Origin: Elusimicrobiota bacterium
GTDB lineage: Bacteria; Elusimicrobiota; Elusimicrobia; UBA1565
Length of the DNA: 64,000 bases
Assembly (NCBI GenBank): GCA_016196755.1
Contig: JACPXC010000027.1
Span: 1-64,000, forward strand
Direction of reading: 5' to 3'
Below, in pieces: positions 34,701 to 44,057 of this stretch; position 1 is the stretch's first letter, and each line of letters starts with the position of its first letter. The translations under genes were made by a program, and so were the position numbers. Under the pieces are notes generated by a model that made no database searches, was not told the origin of the DNA, and worked only from the letters and a program-made list of their open reading frames with translations.

Positions 34701-36338
34701 GTAGAGGGTCATCTGGAGGATGGTCCCGTAGCTGACGCCCAGCCCCGCGGCCATGAGCGCGCCGAGGACGAGGTAGACCAGGTTCTTCGTGAAGAAATCG
34801 CTGACCTTGGAGAAGAACGTGTAATCCGCGTTGACCCGGGTCTCCTTCTCCTGGATGGCGAGCAGGGCGTCGGCCTGCTCGGCGTAGCGCTCGGCTTCCC
34901 GGCCGGTGGCGGCGAAGGACTTGACCGTGGCGATCTGGCTCAGCACCTCCTGGTTCCGGCGCTGGAGCTCGGTCTTCTCGTTGCCGTCCTCGAAATAGAG
35001 GTCGGTGGACCGCTGGCCGTAGCGCGCGTTGATGATGCCGAGCAGGGGCGCGGCCGCGAGGACGATGAGGGCCATCGGCCAGTGGGTGGCGAACATCATC
35101 CCCACGCCAAGCAGGGTGGGGATGATATAGGTCGTCAGCGAGAGGCGGACTCCGACTTCCTTGAATACGAGGTAGTTGGTGTCGTCCTTGAGGCGATTGG
35201 CCAAGGCCCCCGAGCCGTTCTCGAGATGGAACGCCATCTCCTGGCTCTGAAGGTGGGCCATGAGATGCTTGCGGGTGTCGCGGACGTACTTCAGGGTGGT
35301 CGCCCGGTTCCTGAACACGTGGGCGCGCTCGATGAGCATGTAGGCGATGAAAGCCGCGGACAAGAGGCCCGAATAGAGCGCCAGCGTCGGGACGTTCCCC
35401 GCCAGTCCCACCCGGCCGATCAGCTCCGCGGTGTCCAAGAGGGGGCCGACCAGAAATGACATGGCGATGCCGAAGGCCCCGTCGAGCATGAGGAGCCGGG
35501 CGACCGTGCTTATGTCGCCGCGGTGCGGCTCCTTGAGGAAATCCAGTTCCGGCTCTCCGTTGTACATCCTCGATATGAGGTGGCCGGTGTCGCGGACGTA
35601 GCCCCATGCCGCGGCGGGCGCCGACAGCACGCGGCTCAGGAGACCCGGGGTCTCCTCGACCGCCGGAGCGGCGGCCGGGTCGGACGCCGCGGAGGAGGCC
35701 GGCTCCTCGGTGACGCCGCTGCGCGCGGCGCGCGCAAGCGCCGCCGGGCGCGGGGCGCCGAACAGGCCCGCCTTGACGGGCGCGACCTCGGTGTCGATCC
35801 GGCGGGCGGAGGCGGGGAGAGTGAAGTCCGCGGCGTCCTTGAGCGCGGCCCCCGACAGGGCGGGCGCGCCGCCGGCCAGAGTCCGGCCGGTCTTCGCGGC
35901 CGCATCGAGGGAGCCCCGCGCGGCGGGAGCCTCGACCTTTCTGGGAGCCGCCGCAGGCACGGCCGCGGCCGCGACGCGCGGGGAGACCGGAACCTGCGCG
36001 GCCGGCGCGGTGTCCAAAGGAGAAGCGGCGGCCGTCGGCGCCGCAGCCGGCGCGACCGCAGCAGCGCGGACCGGGACGACTTGGGGCGAAACGGAGGGCA
36101 GGACCAGCGTCGGCGATACGATGGAACCGGCACGAGCCGCCGCCAGGGACGGCGCCTGGCCCGAGAACATCGTCAGCGGCGCCGCGCCGGCCGCGCCGGC
36201 CACCGGCACGACCCCGGCGCCGGGGGCGACGACGCCGGTGACGACGCCGGCGAAAGCCGAGGTGGCGGCGGGACCGGGGGCGCAGAGCGCCATGACGACG
36301 GCGAGGGGTATCCCGATGAAGCGGCGCGCGCGGGTCAT
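31788..36338 (-). CDS. double ABC exporter (TMD-NBD-TMD-NBD) with exported N-terminal extension
   Basis: 1,516 residues. Residues 1-30 are signal-like, and 30-240 form an Ala/Pro/Val-rich extension with SIVSPTLVLPSVSP at 72-85. Two complete ABC half-exporters follow. The first has a six-helix membrane domain (about 280-590), Walker A GGSGSGKST (about 633), signature LSGGERQ (about 737) and Walker B ILILDEAT. The second has a membrane domain (about 900-1215), Walker A GESGSGKST (about 1291), signature LSGGQRQ (about 1397) and ILLLDEAT. Both sites look catalytically intact. This fusion on one chain is like eukaryotic P-glycoprotein, while most bacterial exporters are half-size. Substrate unknown; lipid, peptide or drug export is possible. 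Confidence 0.88.
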   Translation of the reverse strand: MTRARRFIGIPLAVVMALCAPGPAATSAFAGVVTGVVAPGAGVVPVAGAAGAAPLTMFSGQAPSLAAARAGSIVSPTLVLPSVSPQVVPVRAAAVAPAAAPTAAASPLDTAPAAQVPVSPRVAAAAVPAAAPRKVEAPAARGSLDAAAKTGRTLAGGAPALSGAALKDAADFTLPASARRIDTEVAPVKAGLFGAPRPAALARAARSGVTEEPASSAASDPAAAPAVEETPGLLSRVLSAPAAAWGYVRDTGHLISRMYNGEPELDFLKEPHRGDISTVARLLMLDGAFGIAMSFLVGPLLDTAELIGRVGLAGNVPTLALYSGLLSAAFIAYMLIERAHVFRNRATTLKYVRDTRKHLMAHLQSQEMAFHLENGSGALANRLKDDTNYLVFKEVGVRLSLTTYIIPTLLGVGMMFATHWPMALIVLAAAPLLGIINARYGQRSTDLYFEDGNEKTELQRRNQEVLSQIATVKSFAATGREAERYAEQADALLAIQEKETRVNADYTFFSKVSDFFTKNLVYLVLGALMAAGLGVSYGTILQMTLYAAWVGYGFHGLSEAFITFKRYDGSSRIIREMLARKPGIVDNPDAAPVTGLTGAVRFDDVSFSYGDGPKVLDGVSFEAKPGQTVAFVGGSGSGKSTAARLILRLYEAQGGRVLIDGQDIKDLRREDLLREVAVVPQETRLFNNTIGYNMRYGSESASPEELARAIKMAKAEFVYDTERFPQGLDTPVAEGGGRLSGGERQRVAIVRAFLRNPKILILDEATAALDNASERVVQAALDDLAGGVHGTKPTTFVVAHRLSTIRNADLILVMEKGRIVERGTHDELLAARGRYFELWSSDSRADAAAPEAAEEPPIRKLSGWDLAGAAAALAAWGQAYPLAASAVAAAAVAAGLAFAYRHTLASFFATLKDLVVGDAELKPFLRKHRWTLASVLGLLVADAVLWNAGAHLLGLYIDAARAAALAGTGLLSAGLLPLALGTAAVFVVSMVVARYHFLLLGLTRARVLRDVRVDLNERVLKQDMGFHLANESGALATRISDDTESLVEKNIDVPLPLLNAVLLFALSSFMMVQTHWAMSLLVFAVIPFVGAINGYFGAKSEALMKVFSTLRAKLGQSAGEIFEQAQTIKVLDREEQETQRYGANAEALVEVGIKDAAISANSHVFSSSLTGFFTRDALYILGAWGIALGWGMTLGEITAMTFYAGFIKASFDSIASSWMKYKHTAGTTDEIRAWYKLRPAVVDAPDAKELPPVRGDISFEGVGFAYGKAEGQQPILDGVSLEIKAGETVAFVGESGSGKSTVLRLLQRLWDPQTGSVKVDGVDVKTVTQDSLNRQIALVPQDTRLFDETMRFNMLFGSHDVSPDELDAAIKLARAEFVYDKTLFPDGLDTRVSEGGQRLSGGQRQRVAIVRAILKRPRILLLDEATAALDKETERQVQVALDDLASGAAGAKPTTLVVAHNLTTTMNADRIVVMDRGRIIEVGTHQELLARNGRYAALWASGWTKKPAAAALPPAE

Positions 36339-36346
36339 CTAGGGAG

Positions 36347-36375
36347 ATTATCGCGGGAAGGGCACTACCTTTAAA
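36347..36375 (-). promoter_or_regulatory. promoter of the double ABC exporter
   Basis: Minus strand TTTAAA (36375-36370), 17-nt spacer, GATAAT (36352-36347), then 8 nt to ATG 36338. Leaderless layout. Confidence 0.5.
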
Positions 36376-36400
36376 GGGCCGAAGGGTACCCCGGAGCAGC

Positions 36401-36432
36401 GGCAAAGGCCCAGGCCCCGCTAGGCCCTACGG
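36401..36432. promoter_or_regulatory. GGGCC-rich intergenic motif, copy 3
   Basis: On the plus strand AAAGGCCCAGGCCCCGC then TAGGCCCTACGG, in the divergent region between the ABC exporter and the amidotransferase. A further AAAGGGCCG at 36373-36381 matches a similar string beside copy 1. A TAGATT box follows at 36458-36463. Confidence 0.4.
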
Positions 36433-36474
36433 ATGGAGGGGGAGCCCCTGATTTTGGTAGATTCCAATGGGATT

Positions 36475-37320
36475 ATGTGCAGACTGTTCGCTCAGTTAAG
36501 CGTCAAGCCGGAGTCCGCCGCGCGGGGACTGACCGAAGCGCCCCATGCCCTCCTGCCGCTGAGCCGCGCCGACGCGCGGCGCCGGCAGAAGGACGGCTGG
36601 GGCGTGGCCTGGTTCGTCGACGGACGGCCGCGGGTGCTCAAGAGCAGCCGGCCCCTTTATGAGGAAGCGGACCGCGCGCGGCGCGCGGGACGGCGGGCCG
36701 TCTCGCGCGCCGTCATCGGCCATGTCCGGGCGGCCTCCAACCCCAAGGGTCTGCCCATGGGCCGGATCCTGGGCACGGTCAACAGCCAGCCCTTCAGCGC
36801 CGGCGTCTGGGCCTTCGCGCACAACGGCACTCTGCAGATCCCCGACGAGGTGGCCGCCCGGCTAGGCGCGCAGCGCCGCCGCCTCAAGAGCCGCAGCGAC
36901 AGCGAGGTCTTCTTCCGCCAGTTCCTCAAGTTCAACGCGGCGCTCGGCGACCCGGCCGAGGCCCTGGCCGCCTGCGTGCGCGAGACCGAGACGCTCTGGC
37001 GCGCCTGCCGGTCCCGGCACCGCGGGAAGAGGGCCCCGTACACCGGCCTCAACGCCGTGCTCAGCGACGGGCGCTCCCTGCACGCCTTGAGCCTCTACAA
37101 CGGACCGCTCGGACGGACCCGCTCGCTGGGACGGGGCGTCCAGCGCTGGGGCGTCATGAGCCTGCGCGCCGAGCCGGGCCGCGTGGTCGTGGCCAGCGAG
37201 GATCTCGACGACGGAGCGTGGCGGCGCCTTCCGCCCGGAACGCTGGTCTCCGTCCTGCCGGAAGGGCGGCGGCTGCGGGTGCGGCTGCGCCGGCTGGGCA
37301 AGGGGGTTCGGAAACAATGA
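36475..37320 (+). CDS. class II glutamine amidotransferase (YafJ/EgtC type)
   Basis: 281 residues. The ATG at 36475 is chosen because the next codon is Cys (MCRLFAQLS); after Met removal this Cys2 is the N-terminal nucleophile of class II amidotransferases. Other family marks are KDGWGVAWF, GHVRAAS (glutamine-site Arg), AHNGTL and SDSEVFF. It hydrolyses glutamine or a gamma-glutamyl amide; stand-alone members act on gamma-glutamyl compounds, and the real substrate is unknown. The stop overlaps the ATG of the first HEAT protein (ATGA). Confidence 0.87.
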   Translation: MCRLFAQLSVKPESAARGLTEAPHALLPLSRADARRRQKDGWGVAWFVDGRPRVLKSSRPLYEEADRARRAGRRAVSRAVIGHVRAASNPKGLPMGRILGTVNSQPFSAGVWAFAHNGTLQIPDEVAARLGAQRRRLKSRSDSEVFFRQFLKFNAALGDPAEALAACVRETETLWRACRSRHRGKRAPYTGLNAVLSDGRSLHALSLYNGPLGRTRSLGRGVQRWGVMSLRAEPGRVVVASEDLDDGAWRRLPPGTLVSVLPEGRRLRVRLRRLGKGVRKQ

Positions 37321-37970
37321 AATGGATATCGCTTTTCATCGGCCTGGCCATCCTCGGCTTCGGCGTGCAGAAATACTACCTCGAGCCGCAGGAGGCCGCC
37401 AAGGCCATGGCGGCGGCGCCGCCCCCGCCGCCCCCGCCGCCGCCCCTCGAGGAGCCGCCGCCGCCGGTCATCGACGAGGCGTCCATGGAGAAGATCCGCC
37501 TCTCGACTAAGGACACCAACCCCCTGGTGCGCTGGGAGGCGATCCAGCTCATGATCTCCGCGGGCACCCCCGAGGCCGACACCTACCTCTTCGACATGCT
37601 GCAGCGCGACACCGAGGCCGACCTGCGCCTGCGGGCCGTGGCGGTGCTCAAGAGCCGCCCCGGCCTCAAGGTCTCGCGCGCGCTGACCAACGCCCTCAAA
37701 GACTCCGAGCCCGACGTGCGACTGGCGGCACTCGACGCGGTCAGCCACCGCGAGGACATCAACGCCGCCCAGTTCGTCGGCACCCTGGTCTCGGACTCCG
37801 ACGAGCGCGTCCGCCTGGCCGCGATCCGCGCGCTCAACATGCTCAACGAGAAGCGCGCCAGGAAGACCCGCGAGGCCGCGGACCGCAACGCCCAGGCCCA
37901 GAAGGACTACCAGCTCAAGATGCAGGAATACGAGGCGGCCCAGCTGAAGGCCGCCGAAGGCCGCCGATGA
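37317..37970 (+). CDS. membrane-anchored HEAT-repeat protein 1
   Basis: 217 residues: an N-terminal membrane anchor (residues 4-18), a poly-Pro stretch (about 36-52), and four or so HEAT-like repeats (60-185) in which DxxxxVRxxA patterns recur (SEPDVRLAALDAV, SDERVRLAAIRAL). A charged tail ends QKDYQLKMQEYEAAQL. It is a clear paralogue of the next gene in layout and tail. HEAT proteins bind other proteins. Position directly before the MoxR/Bat genes suggests a scaffold for that system. Confidence 0.75.
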   Translation: MKWISLFIGLAILGFGVQKYYLEPQEAAKAMAAAPPPPPPPPPLEEPPPPVIDEASMEKIRLSTKDTNPLVRWEAIQLMISAGTPEADTYLFDMLQRDTEADLRLRAVAVLKSRPGLKVSRALTNALKDSEPDVRLAALDAVSHREDINAAQFVGTLVSDSDERVRLAAIRALNMLNEKRARKTREAADRNAQAQKDYQLKMQEYEAAQLKAAEGRR

Positions 37971-38635
37971 AGCGCTTCTTCCTGATCGCCGTCATCGCCG
38001 CCGGGGGCTTCTACTTCTACTCGAAGAGCAAGGCCGTCCCGCCGCCCGAGATCCCGCCGCCGCTGCCGCCCGAGCCGCCGGTCATCGAGACCGAGGCGCC
38101 CCAGGTGATGTCGGACAGGGAGCTCGAGCGCATCCGCCAGGCCACCAAGGACTCCGACCCCCAGGTGCGCATGGCCGCGATCCAGCTGCTCTACCAGCTC
38201 AAGGACCCGCGCGCCTATGAGATCCTCAAGCAGGCGATGGCCATCGACACCGAACCGTCGGTGCGGCGCAGCGCCCTCGACCTCATCCGCGACGCCAAGC
38301 GCCCCGAGAGCGCCCAGACCCTGGTCAAGGCGCTGCAGGACTCCGAGGTCGACCTGCGCATCGCCGCGCTGGCGGCCTTGGCGGAGGTCGGCGACCCCGT
38401 GACCGCGCCGGCCGTGGCCGGCTCCCTGCACGACGTCGAGCCGTCCGTGCGCACGGCGGCCCTGACCACGCTGGCCCGCATCCAGCAGAAGGTCACCGAC
38501 CAGCACAAGATCTCGATGGACGAGCGCAAGCGCCAGTACGAATTGGCGCTGGCCAAGTACAACGAGGAGATCGAGGCGCGCAAGCGCAAGGGCCCCAAGC
38601 CCCGCGACCTTTACGACGTCTTCAAGCCGAAGTAA
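37967..38635 (+). CDS. membrane-anchored HEAT-repeat protein 2
   Basis: 222 residues with the same order as its neighbour: membrane anchor (3-19), Pro-rich linker (24-42) and HEAT-like repeats (50-175; SDPQVRMAAIQLL, SVRRSALDLI, DLRIAALAAL). It also has a tail with RQYELALAKYNEEIEARK. It arose by tandem duplication with the gene before. The ATG overlaps the previous stop. It ends 12 nt before the MoxR start, with AAGGAGG between them. Confidence 0.75.
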   Translation: MKRFFLIAVIAAGGFYFYSKSKAVPPPEIPPPLPPEPPVIETEAPQVMSDRELERIRQATKDSDPQVRMAAIQLLYQLKDPRAYEILKQAMAIDTEPSVRRSALDLIRDAKRPESAQTLVKALQDSEVDLRIAALAALAEVGDPVTAPAVAGSLHDVEPSVRTAALTTLARIQQKVTDQHKISMDERKRQYELALAKYNEEIEARKRKGPKPRDLYDVFKPK

Positions 38636-38647
38636 GGAGGCCCTCCG

Positions 38648-39637
<990 letters not shown>

Positions 39638-39647
39638 GCGGCGCCCC

Positions 39648-40529
39648 ATGATCCCCCGCGACGTCCTAGCCCAGGTCCGGCGCATCGAGATCAAGACCAG
39701 CCGGCTGGTCAACGAGACCTTTGCGGGGAAATACCTGTCGGCGTTCAAAGGCCGGGGGATGGAGTTCGCCCAGGTACGCGAGTACGTCCCCGGCGACGAC
39801 ATCCGGGTCATCGACTGGAACGTCACCGCCCGCGCGGGCAAGCCGTTCATCCGCGAGTACCAGGAAGAACGCGAGCTGACGCTCATCATCGCCTGCGACC
39901 TTTCCGGTTCGCAGTTCTTCGGGTCCGGACCGAAGCTCAAGCGCGAGATCGCCGCCGAGTTGGCGGCCGTCCTGGCTTTCTCGGCCCTGAAGAACAACGA
40001 CAAGGTCGGCCTCTTCCTCTTCTCCGACCAAGCGGAACGCTTCACGCCGCCGCGCAAGGGGCGCCGGCACGCCCTGGCCATCATCCGCGACGTCCTGGCC
40101 TTCGAGCCCAAGGGCCGCGGCACGGCTCTGGGCGCCAGCCTCGACACCCTCAACCGTCTGCTCCACCGGCGCGCTATCGTCCTGCTCATCTCCGACTTCC
40201 AGGACGAGGGCTGGGAGAAGAGCCTGCGCCGCACCGCGCGCAAGCATGACGTCATCCCGATCCTCATCGAGGACCCCCGCGAGGAGGCTCTGCCGCGCCT
40301 GCCGGCCTGGCTCGACTTGGAGGACCCGGAGACCGGCGAGCGCGTCCTCGTCAACGCCGCCTCGGGGCCCCTGCGCGAGGAGCCGGCCCGGCGCCGCGCC
40401 GAGCGGCGCGCGGCCTTCGAGGAGGCCCTGCGCGCGGCGGGCCTCGACGCCATCCGCGTCTCGACCGACCGCCCCTTCATCGACCCGGTGGTGCGCTTCT
40501 TCCGGGAGCGCTCGCGGAGGGTCCATTGA
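39648..40529 (+). CDS. DUF58 domain protein
   Basis: 293 residues. The DUF58 signature is visible as FAQVREYVPGDDIRVIDWNVTARAGKPF (the core GDDIRVIDWNVTAR is diagnostic), followed by a VWA-like region with DLSGSQFF. It lies between moxR and the Bat genes, as in most MoxR operons, and is thought to help the assembly of VWA complexes at the membrane. ATG starts 10 nt after the MoxR stop; its stop overlaps the TTG of the next gene. Confidence 0.9.
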   Translation: MIPRDVLAQVRRIEIKTSRLVNETFAGKYLSAFKGRGMEFAQVREYVPGDDIRVIDWNVTARAGKPFIREYQEERELTLIIACDLSGSQFFGSGPKLKREIAAELAAVLAFSALKNNDKVGLFLFSDQAERFTPPRKGRRHALAIIRDVLAFEPKGRGTALGASLDTLNRLLHRRAIVLLISDFQDEGWEKSLRRTARKHDVIPILIEDPREEALPRLPAWLDLEDPETGERVLVNAASGPLREEPARRRAERRAAFEEALRAAGLDAIRVSTDRPFIDPVVRFFRERSRRVH

Positions 40530-41398
40530 CCGCGGGGCTCCTGGCCTCCCTGCTCGCCCTGCCCGCGCTGGCCTGGACCTGGGCGCCCGCGCCGGAGAGC
40601 TCGGTCATCGGCTCGCCGATCCGGCTCGCCGCCCAGGTGGACGCCCTGCCCGGCTCGATGAGCTTGGCCGAAGGGCAGACGCACGCTCCCTTCGAACTGC
40701 TCGGCGCGGAGATCGGCGGCGACGGGACCGCCGTCATCACCGTCATGGCCTTCGGGCTCGGGCGCCAGTCTCTGCCGCCCCTGCGCTGGCTGGCCGGCGG
40801 CAAGGAGCTCCGGAGCCCGCCTCTCCAGTTCACCCTCATCCCGCCGCCGCCCGGACCCTCCGACACCGGCGACATCCGCGAGATCCGCGGCCCTTACGCG
40901 GCCCGCATGGGAGTCTGGTGGGGCCTGCTGGCGGCGTTGGCCGCCGGAGCCGCGTACCTGGCTTGGCGGCTGACCCGGAAGAAGCCCGAGCCGGCCGCCT
41001 CCGGACCCGCGGCGCCTCCCGACCTCCGCAGCCCGGAACAGCGCGCGCTCGACGCCCTCGAAGGGCTCGACGGCATAGGCCTGCCGGTCAAGGAGTTCTA
41101 CGACCGGGTCTCCGACATCATCCGGCTCTACCTGCACGAGCGCCACGGCGTCGACGCCCTGCGCATGACGACCTACGACCTCCAGCGCGCGATGATCCGC
41201 GAGGGCTTCCCGCCCCCGGCCCGCCAGTCCGCCAAGGCGCTCTTCGACCGCTGCGACCTGGCCAAGTTCGCGCGGATGAAGCCCACCGACTCGGAGGGCC
41301 GCCGCGACCTGGAGTCGGCCAAGACCATCATCAAGCTGCTGGCGCCGGCCACCGGCGTCGAGGGCGACCTGGCCGGCCTCCCGGAGGCCGGCCGGTGA
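40526..41398 (+). CDS. BatD/DUF4381-like membrane protein
   Basis: 290 residues: a signal segment (residues 1-16), a beta-sandwich domain (20-115), a membrane segment (about 128-148) and a cytoplasmic helical domain (170-285, VKEFYDRVSDIIRLYLHERHGVDALRMTTYDL). This order matches the DUF4381-type proteins of MoxR operons. TTG start overlaps the DUF58 stop and its own stop overlaps the GTG of the next gene, showing tight coupling. Confidence 0.72.
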   Translation: MTAGLLASLLALPALAWTWAPAPESSVIGSPIRLAAQVDALPGSMSLAEGQTHAPFELLGAEIGGDGTAVITVMAFGLGRQSLPPLRWLAGGKELRSPPLQFTLIPPPPGPSDTGDIREIRGPYAARMGVWWGLLAALAAGAAYLAWRLTRKKPEPAASGPAAPPDLRSPEQRALDALEGLDGIGLPVKEFYDRVSDIIRLYLHERHGVDALRMTTYDLQRAMIREGFPPPARQSAKALFDRCDLAKFARMKPTDSEGRRDLESAKTIIKLLAPATGVEGDLAGLPEAGR

Positions 41399-42396
41399 GC
41401 TGGCGCCTCGAGAACCCGCTCTGGCTGTGGCTGCTCGTCCCCGCGCTGGCGGCGGCGGCCGTCGCGGCTCTCGGGGCGCTGGGGGGCTTGCCCGCCTTCC
41501 GCTTCCCGGACGCCGCGGCGCTGGCCCGGCGCGCCCCGCGCGGCGCGGGCTGGCCCGTGCGCTGGCTGCCGCTCGCCCTCAAGGCCGCCGCCCTGGCCCT
41601 GGCCGTGGCGGCCCTGGCCCGCCCCCAGACGGTCTCGCGCGACCTGGCCGGCCTGGCCGAGGGGATCGACATCATCATGGCGCTGGACACTTCCGAGTCG
41701 ATGAAGGCGCTCGACTTCGACCCGCTCGACCGGCTCACCGCCGCCAAGAACGCGGCGCGCGACTTCGTCCTCGGCCGCAGGTCGGACCGCATCGGCCTCG
41801 TGGTCTTCGCCGGCGAGCCCCTGCTGGCCTGCCCGCCGACCTTGGACTACGAGGCCCTGCTCTCCTTCCTCGCCGACGTGACGCCGGGCATCACCCAGTC
41901 GCGCGGCACCGCCGTCGGCGACGGCCTGGCCTCCGCGGTGGCGCATCTCAAGGATTCCACGGCCAAGAGCAAGGTGGCCATCCTCCTCACCGACGGCTCC
42001 AACAACGCCGGCCTGGTAGACCCGGTGACGGCCGCCCGCGCGGCCAAGAGCCTGGGCGTGCGCGTCTACACGATCGGGACGGCCAAGCGCGGCCCTGCCA
42101 TGGTGCCCGTCGACCACCCGGTGCTGGGCCGCCAACTCGTCGCCATCCCCGACGAGCTCGACGAGGATACCCTCGCCAAGGTCGCCGCCGAGACCGGCGG
42201 GCGCTACTTCCGCGCCGAGAACGCCGCCCGCCTGAGCGAGATATATTCGGAGATCGACGCCATGGAGACGACCGCGATGGAGCGTCCGGAGACGGTGAGC
42301 TACGCCGACCTCCATCACCTCCTGCTCCTACCGGCCGCCCTCCTCCTCGCCCTGGAGCTGCTCCTGGGCCAGACCCTGCTCTTGAGGCTGCCGTGA
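41395..42396 (+). CDS. batA: BatA-type VWA protein
   Basis: 333 residues with membrane segments at both ends (about 10-30 and 58-78 at the N-terminus, 307-328 at the C-terminus). A VWA domain lies between (about 88-290). The metal-ion-dependent adhesion site begins ALDTSESM (DxSxS), with the threonine region RGTAVGDGLA and the acidic motif LLTDGSNNAG. Bat proteins form membrane complexes linked to aerotolerance or envelope integrity in Bacteroidota and spirochaetes. GTG start overlaps the previous stop. Confidence 0.88.
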   Translation: MSWRLENPLWLWLLVPALAAAAVAALGALGGLPAFRFPDAAALARRAPRGAGWPVRWLPLALKAAALALAVAALARPQTVSRDLAGLAEGIDIIMALDTSESMKALDFDPLDRLTAAKNAARDFVLGRRSDRIGLVVFAGEPLLACPPTLDYEALLSFLADVTPGITQSRGTAVGDGLASAVAHLKDSTAKSKVAILLTDGSNNAGLVDPVTAARAAKSLGVRVYTIGTAKRGPAMVPVDHPVLGRQLVAIPDELDEDTLAKVAAETGGRYFRAENAARLSEIYSEIDAMETTAMERPETVSYADLHHLLLLPAALLLALELLLGQTLLLRLP

Positions 42397-44057
42397 ACGA
42401 TCTCTTCCGCGACCCCGCCCTGCTCGGCCTGGCCGCCTTCGCGGCGCTGGCCGCGGGGGCCTTGGCCGCCTGGGGCGAGGCACGGCGCGCGCGCCTCAGC
42501 GCGCTCTTCGCCTCTCCCCGGCTGGCAGAGCGCCTGGTCCCAGGCGCGGCGGGGGCGGCCCGGCGGCGGAACACCCTCCTGCGCGCCGCGGCCCTCGTCC
42601 TCATCCTGGTCGCCCTGGCCGGTCCGCAGTGGGGGGTGGAGCTGCGGGAAGCCAAGGTCAAGACCAGCCAGGCGGTCATCGCCGTCGACATCTCGCTGTC
42701 GATGCTGGCCGAGGACGTCAAGCCCAACCGCCTCGAGCGCGCCAAGCGCACCCTGTCCTTGGTCCTCGACGGCTTAAGCGGCACGCGCGTGGGCGTGGTG
42801 GCCTTCGCGGGCGACGCCTTCACCCAATGCCCGATGACGACCGACCTGGCCGCGGCGCGGAGCCTCATCCGCCGGCTCGAGGCGGGCAAGCTGCCGCGCC
42901 AGGGCAGTTCGCTGGCGCGCGCCGTCGAGCACGGCGCCGCGATGCTGGCCCGCTACCCGGGACGCAAGGCCGTCGTGCTCGTCACCGACGGCGAGGAGCG
43001 CGGCGGCGACTCGGCGGCCGCGGCCCGCGCCGCCGCCGAGGCCGGGGTCAGCCTGGTCGTACTCGGCGTCGGCACTCCGGAGGGCGCGCCGATCCCGCTC
43101 AAGGACCCCGAGGGGCGCACGAGCGGCTACAAGAAGGACCGCGCGGGCCAGACCGTGGTAAGCCGCCTGGGCGAGAGCGGCCTCGGCCAGTTGGCCGCCG
43201 CTACGCGCGGGGCGTACTGGCGGCTGTCCAACGACGAGGCCGAGGTCCAGGGAGTCCTGCGCGCCCTGCGCGAGACCGACGCCTCGGAGGCCGCCGTCGG
43301 CGGGGGGACCCGCTACAAGAACCGCTACCGCTTCCCGCTAGCCGCGGCCGTCCTCCTGCTCTTTGTCGAGCTGCTCCTCCCCGAGGTGCCGCGGCCGCGC
43401 CGGGCCGCCGGCAAGGCCGCCGTCGCCGCCGTCCTGCTCCTCGGGCTCCTCGCCGCGCCGGGCGCGGCCGAGCCGACGGAATGGAGCCTCTGGAAAGGAG
43501 GCCGGGCCTGGAAGCAGGGCGACCCCGGCACCGCGCTCAAGCACTACCAGAAGCGCGAGGAGGACTCGGCGCGCGCGCGCTTTAACGCCGGCGCGGCGCG
43601 CTACGCGCTCGGCGAGCACGAGGGCGCCGAGACCCAGTTCGGCGCCCTGACCGAGGACCTCGAAGGCGCCCGGACCGACGGGGTGCGCGCCAACGACGCC
43701 TACTACAATCTCGGCAACGCGCTCTTCCGGCGCGAGAAGCTCCCCGAGGCCGCGGAGGCCTACAAGCGCTGCCTGCTCCACAACCCCGACGACGCCGACT
43801 GCCGCCACAACCTCGTGCTCGCCCTGCGGCCGCAGAACCAGAAGCAGAAGGACAAGGAGAAGGAAAAGGACAAGCCCAAGGACGACAAGAAGGACCAGCC
43901 GCCGCCGCCCGACCAGCGCCCCCAGTCCGGGGGGATGTCGCGCGAGGACGCCGAGCGCATCCTGCAGGCCGTCTCGGAGCGCGAGAAGGAGAACCGCAAG
44001 CGCCAGCCGATCAAGGGCTCCGAGAAGGAAGGCGCCGGACAGGAGGACGACTGGTGA
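42393..44057 (+). CDS. batB: BatB-BatC fusion (VWA plus TPR)
   Basis: 554 residues. The N-terminal half is BatB: membrane segments (about 8-28 and 58-76), a VWA domain with AVDISLSM and VTDGEERGGD, and a membrane segment at about 308-330. A second hydrophobic segment (about 338-355) leads to a TPR region (365-475, NAYYNLGN-type repeats) and a Lys/Glu/Pro-rich tail, which equals BatC. In many genomes these are two genes. GTG start overlaps the batA stop by 4 nt. Confidence 0.85.
   Translation: MNDLFRDPALLGLAAFAALAAGALAAWGEARRARLSALFASPRLAERLVPGAAGAARRRNTLLRAAALVLILVALAGPQWGVELREAKVKTSQAVIAVDISLSMLAEDVKPNRLERAKRTLSLVLDGLSGTRVGVVAFAGDAFTQCPMTTDLAAARSLIRRLEAGKLPRQGSSLARAVEHGAAMLARYPGRKAVVLVTDGEERGGDSAAAARAAAEAGVSLVVLGVGTPEGAPIPLKDPEGRTSGYKKDRAGQTVVSRLGESGLGQLAAATRGAYWRLSNDEAEVQGVLRALRETDASEAAVGGGTRYKNRYRFPLAAAVLLLFVELLLPEVPRPRRAAGKAAVAAVLLLGLLAAPGAAEPTEWSLWKGGRAWKQGDPGTALKHYQKREEDSARARFNAGAARYALGEHEGAETQFGALTEDLEGARTDGVRANDAYYNLGNALFRREKLPEAAEAYKRCLLHNPDDADCRHNLVLALRPQNQKQKDKEKEKDKPKDDKKDQPPPPDQRPQSGGMSREDAERILQAVSEREKENRKRQPIKGSEKEGAGQEDDW

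Noticed and set aside
31881-35459. Long plus-strand open frame opposite the ABC exporter
   Set aside because: The minus strand has intact Walker and signature motifs. The plus frame is a composition artefact, as are similar frames at 37907-41146 and 12803-14305.
36433-36474. ATG 36433 as start of the class II amidotransferase
   Set aside because: This would bury the nucleophile Cys. Class II amidotransferases need Cys directly after Met, which ATG 36475 gives.
37317-38635. The two HEAT genes as a recent duplication or assembly error
   Set aside because: They share layout but little identical sequence, so the duplication is old.
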